Numbered from the stretch's first letter, positions 9,134 through 17,101 are shown. The stretch is 33,706 nt of DNA from DYQY01 sp964643725 (GCA_964643725.1 CAZXTL010000025.1:1-33706); one strand, 5' to 3'. Notes: generated by a model not told the origin, from the letters alone. Program-made: numbers and translations.

Positions 9134-9370
9134 ATGAGCACCAGTTTATACGTAGGAAACCTTTCATGGGAAACAACAGAAGAAGAATTAACTACTTTGT
9201 TTAAAGATATAAACGAGCTTGATGAAGTAAGAACAAAAATCGAAACCGATACGCTTACAGGGCAACCAAGAGGATTTGCTTTTGTGGAAGTACCCAATGA
9301 ACATGTTGAAAGTGTAATAAAAAACATGCATGGGTTTGAATTAAATGGCAGAGAACTTATAGTTAACTGA
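9134..9370 (+). CDS. Single-RRM RNA-binding protein
   Basis: This 78-residue protein is one RNA recognition motif and nothing else. RNP2 is LYVGNL near the N-terminus and RNP1 is RGFAFVEV at about residues 55-62; both carry the aromatic residues that stack on RNA bases in characterised RRMs. It ends right after the last beta strand (RELIVN), without the glycine-rich tail common in cyanobacterial Rbp proteins. In bacteria such proteins occur in cyanobacteria and some other phyla, sometimes linked to cold or stress response or mRNA localisation; the targets here are unknown. A strong Shine-Dalgarno (CCGGAGG) lies 7 bases before the ATG. It is divergent from the flhA operon and upstream of yqeK. 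Confidence 0.92.
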   Translation: MSTSLYVGNLSWETTEEELTTLFKDINELDEVRTKIETDTLTGQPRGFAFVEVPNEHVESVIKNMHGFELNGRELIVN

Positions 9371-9408
9371 TATAAAAAACATCTCTTCCCAGATACAAAC
9401 TTCTCCTT

Positions 9409-9414
9409 TATAAT
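9409..9414 (+). promoter_or_regulatory. -10-like element directly before yqeK
   Basis: TATAAT ends seven bases before the yqeK ATG at 9422, which would place the transcription start at or next to the start codon. There is no Shine-Dalgarno between them. The matching -35 region (CTTCCC at 17-bp spacing) is poor. Confidence 0.35.
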
Positions 9415-9421
9415 CCGCTAA

Positions 9422-9982
9422 ATGACAATTAATTTACAGGAAATTCTACACAAGTATCTAAACTCAGAAGAAAGAATTCATCACTCAATAAGAGTCGCTG
9501 ACTTAGCAGTAGAATTAGCAAAAAAATATGAAGTTGAACCGCACAAAGCTTATACTGCAGGTATCCTGCATGACTTAGCGAAAGAAATCACCTTTGAAAA
9601 AGCAATACAACTCTCTCGCGAACATAACTACTCTCTTTCAGAATCTGAACTACTTAATAAAAAACTACTTCATGCACCAATTGGTGCACTAATTGCTCAA
9701 TATGAGTTAGGAATAACTGACACTGAAGTAATAAGCTCAATCCGCTGGCATACTACAGGAAAAGCAAATATGAGCACTTTAGAAAAAATCATTTACCTAT
9801 CTGATATGGCGGAACCTGGAAGAAAATATCCAGAGGCTAATGAAATTAAAGAATTTTCTTTTCAAGATCTTAATAAAGCAATGCACTTTGCAATAAAGCA
9901 TTCACTCAAAAAACTAATAGATGCTGAACGTAATATAGATTCTCACTCAATAGACTGTTACAACTATCTTACAAAAAGCTAA
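9422..9982 (+). CDS. yqeK: YqeK-family HD hydrolase, probable symmetrical Ap4A hydrolase
   Basis: The 186-aa protein is an HD-domain metal-dependent hydrolase. Metal ligands expected of the family are visible: H21 (in HHSIRVADLA), H50-D51 (ILHDLAKEI), H84 (LLHAPIGAL), H110 (IRWHTTG) and D128 (YLSDMAEPGR). The H-x-TTGK and SDMAEPGR segments are characteristic of YqeK, shown in some Firmicutes to split diadenosine tetraphosphate symmetrically into ADP. In Bacillus yqeK sits with nadD and rsfS; here neither is adjacent. The start lacks a Shine-Dalgarno but a TATAAT lies just upstream. It is convergent with the transglutaminase-like gene, the stops being only 7 bp apart with no clear terminator. 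Confidence 0.9.
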   Translation: MTINLQEILHKYLNSEERIHHSIRVADLAVELAKKYEVEPHKAYTAGILHDLAKEITFEKAIQLSREHNYSLSESELLNKKLLHAPIGALIAQYELGITDTEVISSIRWHTTGKANMSTLEKIIYLSDMAEPGRKYPEANEIKEFSFQDLNKAMHFAIKHSLKKLIDAERNIDSHSIDCYNYLTKS

Positions 9983-9989
9983 TTTCTAA

Positions 9990-11132
9990 TTACATTTCAT
10001 TTAAAGCTTTTGCAAACCCAGACATAGCCTCTGATAAGGTATCTCCAATCATCTTACCTACGGACGTATATGTAGCAATCATATCCTTCATTGTCTGTAA
10101 TTCCTGTTGAAGAACGAAAAGCTTCCCTGGGTCAGTATATTCGTCTAGTTTATTTGCAAAACCCAACATCTCCTCATATGTAGCATCTATAGCATCAGCT
10201 ATTGTCCCCCTCACCTCCGAAGTACTAGAAGCAGTATAAAGACTACTTACATTATTAGCATCTTCCATGGACCAACTATTACCTACTGAACCATCCCCAC
10301 TAGAAACTCCATTTGCATTAAAAGTAAAAGTAAAATCCGAAGCTGCTGCTGTCGATTGTTCAAGATTTGTCGCATCATAAGTAGCAATCTGTCCATTTTC
10401 ACCAACCAAGCCAACAACAACGTGTCCTTGATTACCAGCACTGCCACCCTGAACACATACTTGTACATTTTCTGCATCAACACCACAAGCTATAGCTAAA
10501 TTTGCCACCAATATTGCCATGTCTTCACAGTCTCCTGATCCTGAGGCAAGAGTAGTTGCAGATGTACTCCACCCTTCTCCAGCCACATCAACTTCATACT
10601 TAACTGTTGAATTCACATACTTAGTGATAGCTGCCATTTTTTCAGCATCTGTCATGCCTTCCGTTATAATACCTTGAGCTTGAAGTTGACTTGCTAACGC
10701 AACAACAGAAGCATCTTGTGGTTGGATAAAAGATGTAACAGCTACATTAGTTGTGCCATTAAATGCTGTTGCTGAATTTGTATTAGCATTTTGTTGAACA
10801 GTATTAGATAGTTCTATCAAATATGACATAATCCTTTGTTGATCATCAAGACTCATATCATCAGTAATAACACCATCTGCTTTCAATGTATCAAAAAGTG
10901 CTTGAATTGCTGGATCTTTAGACTGAAAAATATCAGGAATACCTGTATACTTCTGTCCATTTACCTCTAATTTTAATAGTTGATAATCCCCTTGCCTAAC
11001 GGAACTTGAATAACTGGCTTCCATCTCAACTGACTCTTGAACTAAGCCCTCTTCTTGCAAAACTTCTTCTGGCCTTGCTTGTCCTACCCCTCCGCTTGTA
11101 TCTATTCCTATATTATTAATATAATCTACCAT
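9990..11132 (-). CDS. Transglutaminase-like cysteine protein with repeats and a type III needle-like C-terminus
   Basis: The 380-aa protein has no signal peptide and a Ser/Gly/Glu-rich N-terminus. Two similar segments (residues 73-112 and 140-177; LFDTLKADGVIT and LASQLQAQGIIT are equivalent) precede a transglutaminase/BTLCP-like core with a plausible Cys-His-Asp triad: C202 (GSGDCEDMA), H237 (NQGHVVVG) and D253 (TYDATN). The family includes cysteine proteases and transglutaminases; the activity here is unproven. Residues 327-379 form an amphipathic helical region (DPGKLFVLQQELQ...VGKMIGDTLSEAM) whose spacing resembles type III needle or inner-rod subunits; this is pattern resemblance, not proven homology. 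A strong AGGGGGA Shine-Dalgarno precedes the ATG. It lies 24 bp downstream of the 142-aa gene, so the two form an operon. Confidence 0.8.
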   Translation of the reverse strand: MVDYINNIGIDTSGGVGQARPEEVLQEEGLVQESVEMEASYSSSVRQGDYQLLKLEVNGQKYTGIPDIFQSKDPAIQALFDTLKADGVITDDMSLDDQQRIMSYLIELSNTVQQNANTNSATAFNGTTNVAVTSFIQPQDASVVALASQLQAQGIITEGMTDAEKMAAITKYVNSTVKYEVDVAGEGWSTSATTLASGSGDCEDMAILVANLAIACGVDAENVQVCVQGGSAGNQGHVVVGLVGENGQIATYDATNLEQSTAAASDFTFTFNANGVSSGDGSVGNSWSMEDANNVSSLYTASSTSEVRGTIADAIDATYEEMLGFANKLDEYTDPGKLFVLQQELQTMKDMIATYTSVGKMIGDTLSEAMSGFAKALNEM

Positions 11133-11156
11133 TTTAATTCCCCCTCCCGCTTATAT

Positions 11157-11585
11157 TTAATCATTAATGCTGTCATAAGAAAATTCAGTATTTCCCTGAC
11201 TTGCAGTTTCCTTTAATTGTTCTTCAAGTTCATCCCATATCATATCTTCTATTAACTGATTATAGATATCAGATTGCGTAACGCCGCTAGTAGCAGATGT
11301 TGTTGTAGATGAAGACACCTCCGCAATATCTATATTTGATGATTCAGTCTTATCACCTAACATAAAATTCAGGTTTACTTCTTGTCCTTCAGAACTTTTA
11401 ATCGCCAACAAATCACTAACTGTTATCTCCGTACCATTATACATAAGAGTCATCGAAAGGATTTCGTCCTTATCAATTTTGTTGTCTTTCATTATTTCTT
11501 CATAGTTATTTTGTTCAGTAACATCAAGATATGCAGTGCCAGCTAAGTATTTTGAGAAAACATTATTATCTTGAATGCTTGTCAT
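11157..11585 (-). CDS. Unrecognised acidic 142-aa protein, partner of the transglutaminase-like protein
   Basis: I do not recognise this protein. It has no signal peptide or membrane helix, is acidic, and has a Ser/Thr-rich middle (about residues 88-105, with VSSSTTTSATSG) between two likely folded parts. Around residue 33 the sequence KDNKIDKDEI resembles an EF-hand-like acidic loop, but the match is too short to claim calcium binding. The ATG at 11585 is preceded by GGGGGA at proper spacing. It is the first gene of a two-gene operon with the transglutaminase-like gene and is divergent from another pair of unknown proteins, so a chaperone, inhibitor or co-secreted role can only be suggested from position. 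Confidence 0.72.
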   Translation of the reverse strand: MTSIQDNNVFSKYLAGTAYLDVTEQNNYEEIMKDNKIDKDEILSMTLMYNGTEITVSDLLAIKSSEGQEVNLNFMLGDKTESSNIDIAEVSSSTTTSATSGVTQSDIYNQLIEDMIWDELEEQLKETASQGNTEFSYDSIND

Positions 11586-11626
11586 TTAAATTTCCCCCTT
11601 TAGCTTCATAACCTCTCACAATTGTA

Positions 11627-11659
11627 GTATCGACAAAAATACGCAAATAAATGTATCGA
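11627..11659. repeat. Pair of GTATCGA direct repeats between divergent operons
   Basis: GTATCGA occurs at 11627-11633 and again at 11653-11659, 26 bp apart, in the 132-bp region dividing the two accessory operons. The distal copy doubles as the -10 of a sigma-28-like promoter on the minus strand. Paired sites of this kind may bind a regulator or mark two promoters. Confidence 0.4.
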
Positions 11660-11680
11660 AAATTATTAATGAATACTTTG
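11653..11680 (-). promoter_or_regulatory. Sigma-28-like promoter candidate for the 142-aa / transglutaminase-like operon
   Basis: Read on the minus strand, CAAAGTAT and TTCGATAC are separated by 12 bases. The enteric sigma-28 consensus is TAAAGTTT, 11 bases, GCCGATAA, so the CGATA core is intact and the -35 matches 6 of 8, with one extra spacer base. It would start transcription about 60 nt before the ATG at 11585. A fliA-type sigma gene is encoded in this window. Confidence 0.4.
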
Positions 11681-11717
11681 TTGTGTTTTGGGCGTATTAA
11701 CTATTGGGGGAATAACT

Positions 11718-12761
11718 ATGGATTTAGGAAGTATCAATAATAATCTAAATATATCTTATGATAAATCCCTTACCTTAGGTAATGATTTAACGAATAAACT
11801 AAACTTACCAAGCCAACAAAATAATAAAATTAAACATGACAATCTTCAAAGTCAATTTAAAGAAGTAAGCAAAAAAGAAGAAGCCCAAGAAACACAAAAA
11901 ACAATTAGTGAGGTAAGTACCAGAAACGAAAATCAAGCAGTACAAACAAAAAACACTCAAGCAGATATAATGAAAAATGTTCAACAAATAATTCAAAAAC
12001 CTGAAACACAAACCATAACCGCATTAAAAGCTAACATTGCCGAACTCCTACAAGATACGCAGCTAAATAAATTAAAACAACAAAATAAAGACCAACAATC
12101 TAACCTGCAAAATAAACTTCTAGGAGAAGAAAAAGGTTCTTCCTTGAGGGACTTAACCTTATCCTCAACTATGGCTTTATTTAAAGGTTGGTTTAAAAAA
12201 GTTCAAAGCAAGCCCGGCTCTACCGATGGTATCGAAGAAACTGAAGAAACAGAGGATTCAATCCTTGCTGAGAACGAAACTGGACAAGCTACTAATCCTC
12301 AAAAAGCCAATCAAATCAAAAACAGTTCTCTAGCAAAACAGCAAAAGCTATTCAGCCTTAACATGCAAGCATCTATAAGGTACCTTAAAAACCTAAAAAC
12401 TTTCAACCAGAAATATTCTCCAGAAATGCTTATCTACGATGAAGAAACAGGTTATGTTGATGCAAAGGAAACATTAGAGTGTCTTGGCTGGGATGATATA
12501 GAACAATTTAAAACTAAACTAAACAATGAACTAAATTTAAATAAACTTAAAGAAATACACAATAACAATAAAATCTTGGATGCAGCTGGAAATTCTGGAA
12601 TCAATGTATACAAAGCCAATCATCCACTACACAAAAATAAAAGAGTTACTCTTGCTGTTGAATCTCTTACTGGAGAAATTATAATGATAGATCAACTACA
12701 GGATTTAGAAAAATTAGAGCTTCAAGGTAAAATATATAAAATATATAATGTAGCGTCATAG
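11718..12761 (+). CDS. Unrecognised protein with long disordered N-terminal region
   Basis: I do not recognise this protein. The start at ATG 11718 (347 aa) is chosen because a GGGGGA Shine-Dalgarno lies 8 bases upstream; an in-frame TTG at 11688 has none. Residues 1-110 are rich in Asn, Gln, Ser, Lys and Thr and probably disordered; a Glu/Thr-rich linker (EETEETEDS) follows at about residue 175; the last 120 residues look like a compact domain (YDEETGYVDAKETLECLGWD near its start). There is no signal peptide or membrane helix. It is 9 bp upstream of the 366-aa gene. The N-terminal composition fits substrates of type III or flagellar export but is not diagnostic. Residual similarity to FliK-like length-control proteins was considered and is not supported by any motif. 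Confidence 0.75.
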   Translation: MDLGSINNNLNISYDKSLTLGNDLTNKLNLPSQQNNKIKHDNLQSQFKEVSKKEEAQETQKTISEVSTRNENQAVQTKNTQADIMKNVQQIIQKPETQTITALKANIAELLQDTQLNKLKQQNKDQQSNLQNKLLGEEKGSSLRDLTLSSTMALFKGWFKKVQSKPGSTDGIEETEETEDSILAENETGQATNPQKANQIKNSSLAKQQKLFSLNMQASIRYLKNLKTFNQKYSPEMLIYDEETGYVDAKETLECLGWDDIEQFKTKLNNELNLNKLKEIHNNNKILDAAGNSGINVYKANHPLHKNKRVTLAVESLTGEIIMIDQLQDLEKLELQGKIYKIYNVAS

Positions 12762-12770
12762 GGGTAAAAA

Positions 12771-13871
12771 ATGGCTATAGAAAATACTGGTATCAATCAA
12801 TCACAAATTAATGCCAAAGTTGGTGAAGACGTTGATTTAAAACTAAACACAAAAACACTTAGAAATATCAAAGTAACTCAAGAATATAATGAAAAAGAGG
12901 CCGAGGACTCTGCCAACGTTTCTAAACAACCAAAACCAAATATCCCCAACCAAAGCCCTGAACAGCAGGTAATGAAGGAAAAATTACTAATGATGAAACT
13001 AGAATCAGAAGTAGATAAGAACATGAATACTGAAGAATTCATGTCTGATCAAGAATATCAAATAATATCGAGTAAAGTTCTCAATAATGACCTTTCTTTA
13101 TTTAACAAACTTGATAAAAATAAAAAAGTAGAGTTCCTTATTAAAACCTATAAAGACATTAGTAGCCACTCAGAAAAAGTTCTAAACAATATACTCCCCT
13201 ATGTGGATGCACTTACAATAAAAACTTCTTTTAAATTCTATGGACCAGAAAATATTTCTAATACTAAAAAGATAGCACTACTTAATAGACTAGCTCCTGA
13301 TTCTAAGCCACAAGCCGATGAAGCCATCATTGCACTACTTTTAGCTTCCGATGGAAATGTAGTAGCTGGATGTTCGCTAAATACTCTTATGGCCTTAAGA
13401 AATAAAGAATATTTAGGAACTAAGTTCTATGAACAACTTTCACAACAAAGCAGTGGCAAATTAACCAAAGCCCAACATAAACAGTTAGCCATCCTATCTG
13501 CTAAAATTACAACAATCTGTTATGCCTACTATATTGAAACAACTTTTGAAGCTATTACAGCATCAATTAAAAACAAAACGACTTTAACAGAACGAGATCT
13601 TAAATTAAAAGGCATAAAAGATGATGCTAAAGCAAAACTATTTGCACAATTAAAAGCAGAAAACTTGATAGATAAAGACAATAAAGGCATAGGAACTCTT
13701 GATCCTGAAAAACTAAAAGCATCAATTAAAAATATAGTTGGTGATACCCTCAAGATGAAAGAAGAATTAGAACAAAAGCAAAAAATAGCCCAAATTCAAC
13801 AAAATATTGAAGATATCATTGGTGAGACCATGAAGTTAAAAGCTAACTTTGAAAAATCTAAAACCACCTAA
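12771..13871 (+). CDS. Unrecognised helical protein sharing a repeat module with the transglutaminase-like protein
   Basis: I do not recognise this 366-aa protein. It is polar at the N-terminus (residues 1-65, no signal peptide) and mostly alpha-helical after that. Residues 284-327 (KAKLFAQLKAENLID and on to NIVGDTL) resemble the repeated segments of the transglutaminase-like protein encoded 1.6 kb away. The C-terminus holds an internal duplication: NIVGDTLKMKEELE (321-334) and DIIGETMKLKANFE (348-361), related to MIGDTLSEAM at the end of the transglutaminase-like protein. An AGGGG Shine-Dalgarno precedes the ATG. The stop overlaps the convergent dgt stop by 4 bp, with no terminator between them. 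Secretion or assembly with its neighbours is inferred only from shared modules. Confidence 0.75.
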   Translation: MAIENTGINQSQINAKVGEDVDLKLNTKTLRNIKVTQEYNEKEAEDSANVSKQPKPNIPNQSPEQQVMKEKLLMMKLESEVDKNMNTEEFMSDQEYQIISSKVLNNDLSLFNKLDKNKKVEFLIKTYKDISSHSEKVLNNILPYVDALTIKTSFKFYGPENISNTKKIALLNRLAPDSKPQADEAIIALLLASDGNVVAGCSLNTLMALRNKEYLGTKFYEQLSQQSSGKLTKAQHKQLAILSAKITTICYAYYIETTFEAITASIKNKTTLTERDLKLKGIKDDAKAKLFAQLKAENLIDKDNKGIGTLDPEKLKASIKNIVGDTLKMKEELEQKQKIAQIQQNIEDIIGETMKLKANFEKSKTT

Positions 13872-15013
13872 TGAACAAGTCTTGAATGTTCGGAAAGCAC
13901 ATAATTATCAGTCATTAAAGCAATATGATCAGCTATTACCCTATGAAGAGAAAATCCATCAGTACCAATTTTTATCTTCATGTCTTCTGGTAATTCCTCA
14001 GTATTTGACAAATAAAACTCAAACAATTCTTTAACAACATTCTTTCCATTTATCGACATTTGGAGAACTCGATAGTCGGAATAAAACTTATCATACAAAT
14101 ACTTTTGAAGTAACACTAACTTAGACTTAAAATCCTTTGTATAATCAATTATTATACTATCAGAATGATAAACATCATTTAATGTCCTTATTCCAAATTC
14201 CCCGATAAGGCTCTCGCTGTGATTAACTGCTTCTTTTATCATCGTATTAATTAAATAACGAACATTCAAAAACCTCTTCTGATCATCACGAAGATTAGTA
14301 AATCTATACTCATTAACAAGCTGTGCCTCTCGCCATAACTCTACTTCAGCAGTCAATTCATCAGAATCTAAAATTCCTGACGCTAAGCCATCATCCAAAT
14401 CATGATTAATATAAGCAAGCTGATCAGCCAAATTAACTATCTGTGCTTCCATTGACGGATGTATTAGCTCATCTTCTGCTAGGTTCTTTGGATTATCAAA
14501 AGGAGTATGATGCTTCATTAATCCTTCTAATACCTCGATTGTCAAGTTTAGCCCTGGGAACCAAGGATACTTATTCTCCAATAATTCCACTACTCGCTTA
14601 CTCTGATTATTATGCTCAAATCCTCCATGATCCTTTAAAAGGTTGTTTAACATCTCTTCACCAGCATGTCCAAAAGGAGTATGACCAAGATCATGAGCTA
14701 AAGCTATTGACTCAACTAAGTCTTCGTTGCAGCCAAGAACTCTTGCAATATGCCTAGCAATCTGACAAACTTCCAGCGTATGGGTTAATCTTGTTCTAAA
14801 ATGATCGTTCTCATGTGAGACAAAAACCTGTGTCTTATGTTTAAGCCTTCGAAAAGCTTTTGAGTGAATTATTCTATCTCTGTCCCTTTGAAAACAAGTT
14901 CTTTGTTCATCAGGCTCTTCAGTAAATTTCCGTCCCTTGGAATTTCTAGCGTAGATTGCATATGGCTTAAGCTCTCTTATTTCCCTGCTCTCAAAATGCC
15001 AACGATCAAACAT
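13868..15013 (-). CDS. dgt: dGTP triphosphohydrolase-like HD protein
   Basis: The 381-aa protein belongs to the dGTPase family, which splits deoxynucleoside triphosphates into nucleoside and triphosphate. The N-terminus has the family's RDRDRIIHSKAFRRL and KTQVFV segments; the HD metal site is H78 (RTRLTHTLEV), H107-D108 (LAHDLGHTPFGHAGE) and D197 (IVNLADQLAYINHD). Length is that of the shorter dGTPase-like proteins rather than the ~500-aa E. coli enzyme. The ATG shares one base with the cheW stop (TAATG), so it is translationally coupled to cheW. It is the last gene of the methyltransferase-nadK-recN-cheW-dgt operon. Substrate preference cannot be judged from sequence. Confidence 0.93.
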   Translation of the reverse strand: MFDRWHFESREIRELKPYAIYARNSKGRKFTEEPDEQRTCFQRDRDRIIHSKAFRRLKHKTQVFVSHENDHFRTRLTHTLEVCQIARHIARVLGCNEDLVESIALAHDLGHTPFGHAGEEMLNNLLKDHGGFEHNNQSKRVVELLENKYPWFPGLNLTIEVLEGLMKHHTPFDNPKNLAEDELIHPSMEAQIVNLADQLAYINHDLDDGLASGILDSDELTAEVELWREAQLVNEYRFTNLRDDQKRFLNVRYLINTMIKEAVNHSESLIGEFGIRTLNDVYHSDSIIIDYTKDFKSKLVLLQKYLYDKFYSDYRVLQMSINGKNVVKELFEFYLSNTEELPEDMKIKIGTDGFSLHRVIADHIALMTDNYVLSEHSRLVH

Positions 15014-15474
15014 TAAACTTTCCCAAAAAGAAGATCAAGATCAATAACAACCATTAAGCTATCCTCTATTTTGCCAATTCTATCAATAAAATCAGCATCA
15101 ATACTTGAGATAACACTTGTCTCCTTTTTCATCTTACTTTCATGGATTCTTTCAACTTTGCTCATCTTATCAACTATCATTCCAACATTCTTACCTTTTA
15201 CTTCTGAAATGATTATTCGTGTATGCTTATCATACTTTTTAGCTTCCAAAGCAAATCTTAACCTAAGATCTATTACAGGAATAACTTGTCCTCTTAAATT
15301 AATAACACCTACTACGTAGGAGGTACTTCTTGGCACAGTAGTTATATCGATCAATTTAATGACCTCTCTTACTTTATAGATATCAACGCCATAAAGCTCT
15401 TCTCCAATAAAAAAAGTAACGAACTGTAACAATTCATCATTTTTGCCTTCTTCATTTCCCTTTTTGTTCTGCAT
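15013..15474 (-). CDS. cheW: CheW-type chemotaxis coupling protein
   Basis: At 153 residues this is a single CheW domain that links chemoreceptors to the CheA kinase. The conserved core is clear: QFVTFFIGEELYGVDI, VREVIKL, PRSTSYVVGVINLRGQVIPV and IDLRLRF. The first 12 residues are a charged tail. AAAGG lies about 8 bases before the ATG. It follows recN by 49 bp and overlaps dgt, so it is separated from any other chemotaxis gene in the window and is set in a DNA-metabolism operon. A role in chemotaxis or in another CheA-based pathway cannot be separated from sequence. Confidence 0.95.
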   Translation of the reverse strand: MQNKKGNEEGKNDELLQFVTFFIGEELYGVDIYKVREVIKLIDITTVPRSTSYVVGVINLRGQVIPVIDLRLRFALEAKKYDKHTRIIISEVKGKNVGMIVDKMSKVERIHESKMKKETSVISSIDADFIDRIGKIEDSLMVVIDLDLLFGKV

Positions 15475-15523
15475 AAATAAACCTTTCTATATATCTGATT
15501 GTATTTCTATACCGTCATCAGAG

Positions 15524-17101
15524 TCAACGTTTTCTAACTAAAGAACGCACATAAGCCTGTGCCTCTTCCGATGACCTGTCGGTCACCAAAATAGCAACCT
15601 CCTTAAAAATATTATCCTGTGACGTGTGCTTATCAACCTCAATAAAGGTTTGATTGTTACTGAAATTTTTCTGTATAGTAAAAAGCACATCAGCATTAAC
15701 TGCAATCATTGGAGAATGAGTTATAACAATTAATTGTTTTGATAAAGCCATTTTTCTCATAACCTCCATAACCTTAAACGCTATATCACCACTGACACCA
15801 CTGTCTATCTCATCAAAGGCATAAGTACTAATAGGTGATATATTAAGAAGTACCGATTTAAAGGCAAGCAAAACTCTGGATGTCTCTCCACCAGATAGGT
15901 CCCTTAGCCCTACAAAAATTGAACCAACATTCACCTTTATAAGAAGCTCAAGTTCATCATCACCCGACGAATCATAATTATCCTTTTTCTTTAAAGTATA
16001 TGATAGTTCTGTCTTCTCCAATTTTAACATTTTTAGGGATTCTCTTATTTCATTTAATACTCTTTCTAGAACCTTTTTTCTTGCAGTAGTCAGAGCCTCA
16101 GCAAAAGGATTTAATTTCTTCTTCTCATCTTCTAACTCTTTTTCTTTCTTTTCTAGTCTTGCTTGATAATAATCACGGTTATCAAGCAAATCTGTAATTT
16201 TTTCATGATACAGGATTATATCTCCTAAACTCTTCTTAAACCTTGTTTTTAAATTTTCCAAATCTGAAAGTCTATCCTCAATATCACCAATATCTTCTAC
16301 TCTATCCATATCTGTTGCCTTGGTAACTTCCCAAAGGATATCCTCTTGCATTGCAAATACATCATTCATCTTTTCAACAAGCTCTTTACCTAGCAGACCA
16401 GAACTAAACATTTTATCAGCTTCTAAAACAGCTACTTTTAATCCCTCTCCTGCTAGCTCTAAGCCTTGCTTTATTTTTGAGGCTGACCGCTCAAGATCTA
16501 TTCTATTCTTAATTTGTTTAAGAGTTACAAATAACTCATCATCCTCATTTATTTTAGGTGATACTTTATTAATTTCTAAAATATGATATATATACAGTTC
16601 CTTATCGGAATCAGAAATTAATAATAAACGAAAATTCTTTATTTCTTCTCTTTTCTTATCATATTCTAAATATTTGTCCGAATAATGCTGCTTAGTTTCC
16701 ATTTCCTTATCCGTCATAAAAGAATCTATAATCTCTAATTGAGAATTATAGAGCAATTGATAGTTTCCTTGAGAATGAACATCAACAATATCCTGCCAAA
16801 ACTCCTTCATCTTCTTCTGAGACACAACCTCACCATCAACAAAAAAAGAATACTTGTCAGAAATAACAAATTTTACTAAATGAGTTCGTGCTCCACTTTG
16901 AATATCAATCTCAATAACTGCTTCATCGCCCCACTTACCAACCATCTCTTTCTTTGGCTTTCTTTCAGGTATCATCAATATATTAGCTATAAGGCTTTTT
17001 CCGACCCCTGATTCACCAATAAAAACATTCATTCCGGAATTAAACTCGATTGTCTGCTCTTTTATAAACAGATAATTACTTATCCTAAGATTCTTTATCA
17101 T
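15524..17101 (-). CDS. recN: RecN DNA repair ATPase
   Basis: RecN is an SMC-like ATPase acting on double-strand breaks. From ATG 17101 the protein has 525 aa, somewhat shorter than the usual ~550; a GTG at 17122 is an alternative start. The Walker A is GESGVGKS (residues 29-36; GETGAGKS is more usual), the middle is long coiled coil (for example EKKEKELEDEKKK), the ABC signature is LSGGETSRVLLAFKS and the Walker B is YAFDEIDSGVSG. These changes are mild and all catalytic residues are kept. It overlaps nadK by 17 bp. The nadK-recN pairing is widely conserved in bacteria, which supports the call. A palindrome upstream of the operon could give damage-dependent control. Confidence 0.92.
   Translation of the reverse strand: MIKNLRISNYLFIKEQTIEFNSGMNVFIGESGVGKSLIANILMIPERKPKKEMVGKWGDEAVIEIDIQSGARTHLVKFVISDKYSFFVDGEVVSQKKMKEFWQDIVDVHSQGNYQLLYNSQLEIIDSFMTDKEMETKQHYSDKYLEYDKKREEIKNFRLLLISDSDKELYIYHILEINKVSPKINEDDELFVTLKQIKNRIDLERSASKIKQGLELAGEGLKVAVLEADKMFSSGLLGKELVEKMNDVFAMQEDILWEVTKATDMDRVEDIGDIEDRLSDLENLKTRFKKSLGDIILYHEKITDLLDNRDYYQARLEKKEKELEDEKKKLNPFAEALTTARKKVLERVLNEIRESLKMLKLEKTELSYTLKKKDNYDSSGDDELELLIKVNVGSIFVGLRDLSGGETSRVLLAFKSVLLNISPISTYAFDEIDSGVSGDIAFKVMEVMRKMALSKQLIVITHSPMIAVNADVLFTIQKNFSNNQTFIEVDKHTSQDNIFKEVAILVTDRSSEEAQAYVRSLVRKR

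Noticed and set aside
9106..9327. Minus-strand frame opposite the RRM gene
   Set aside because: It is antisense to a well-supported gene with a promoter and Shine-Dalgarno; Ser/Val-rich content is the mirror of the real coding strand.
11487..11495. EF-hand or dockerin in the 142-aa protein
   Set aside because: One short acidic DxNxID-like match is not enough, and the flanking helices do not fit.
11157..11585. FlgD-type hook cap protein
   Set aside because: The LLxxQLxxQDPxxP segment of FlgD is absent; only the position near flagellar genes suggested it.
14443..14757. 104-codon plus-strand frame inside dgt
   Set aside because: It lies wholly opposite the conserved HD region of dgt, with no start signals.
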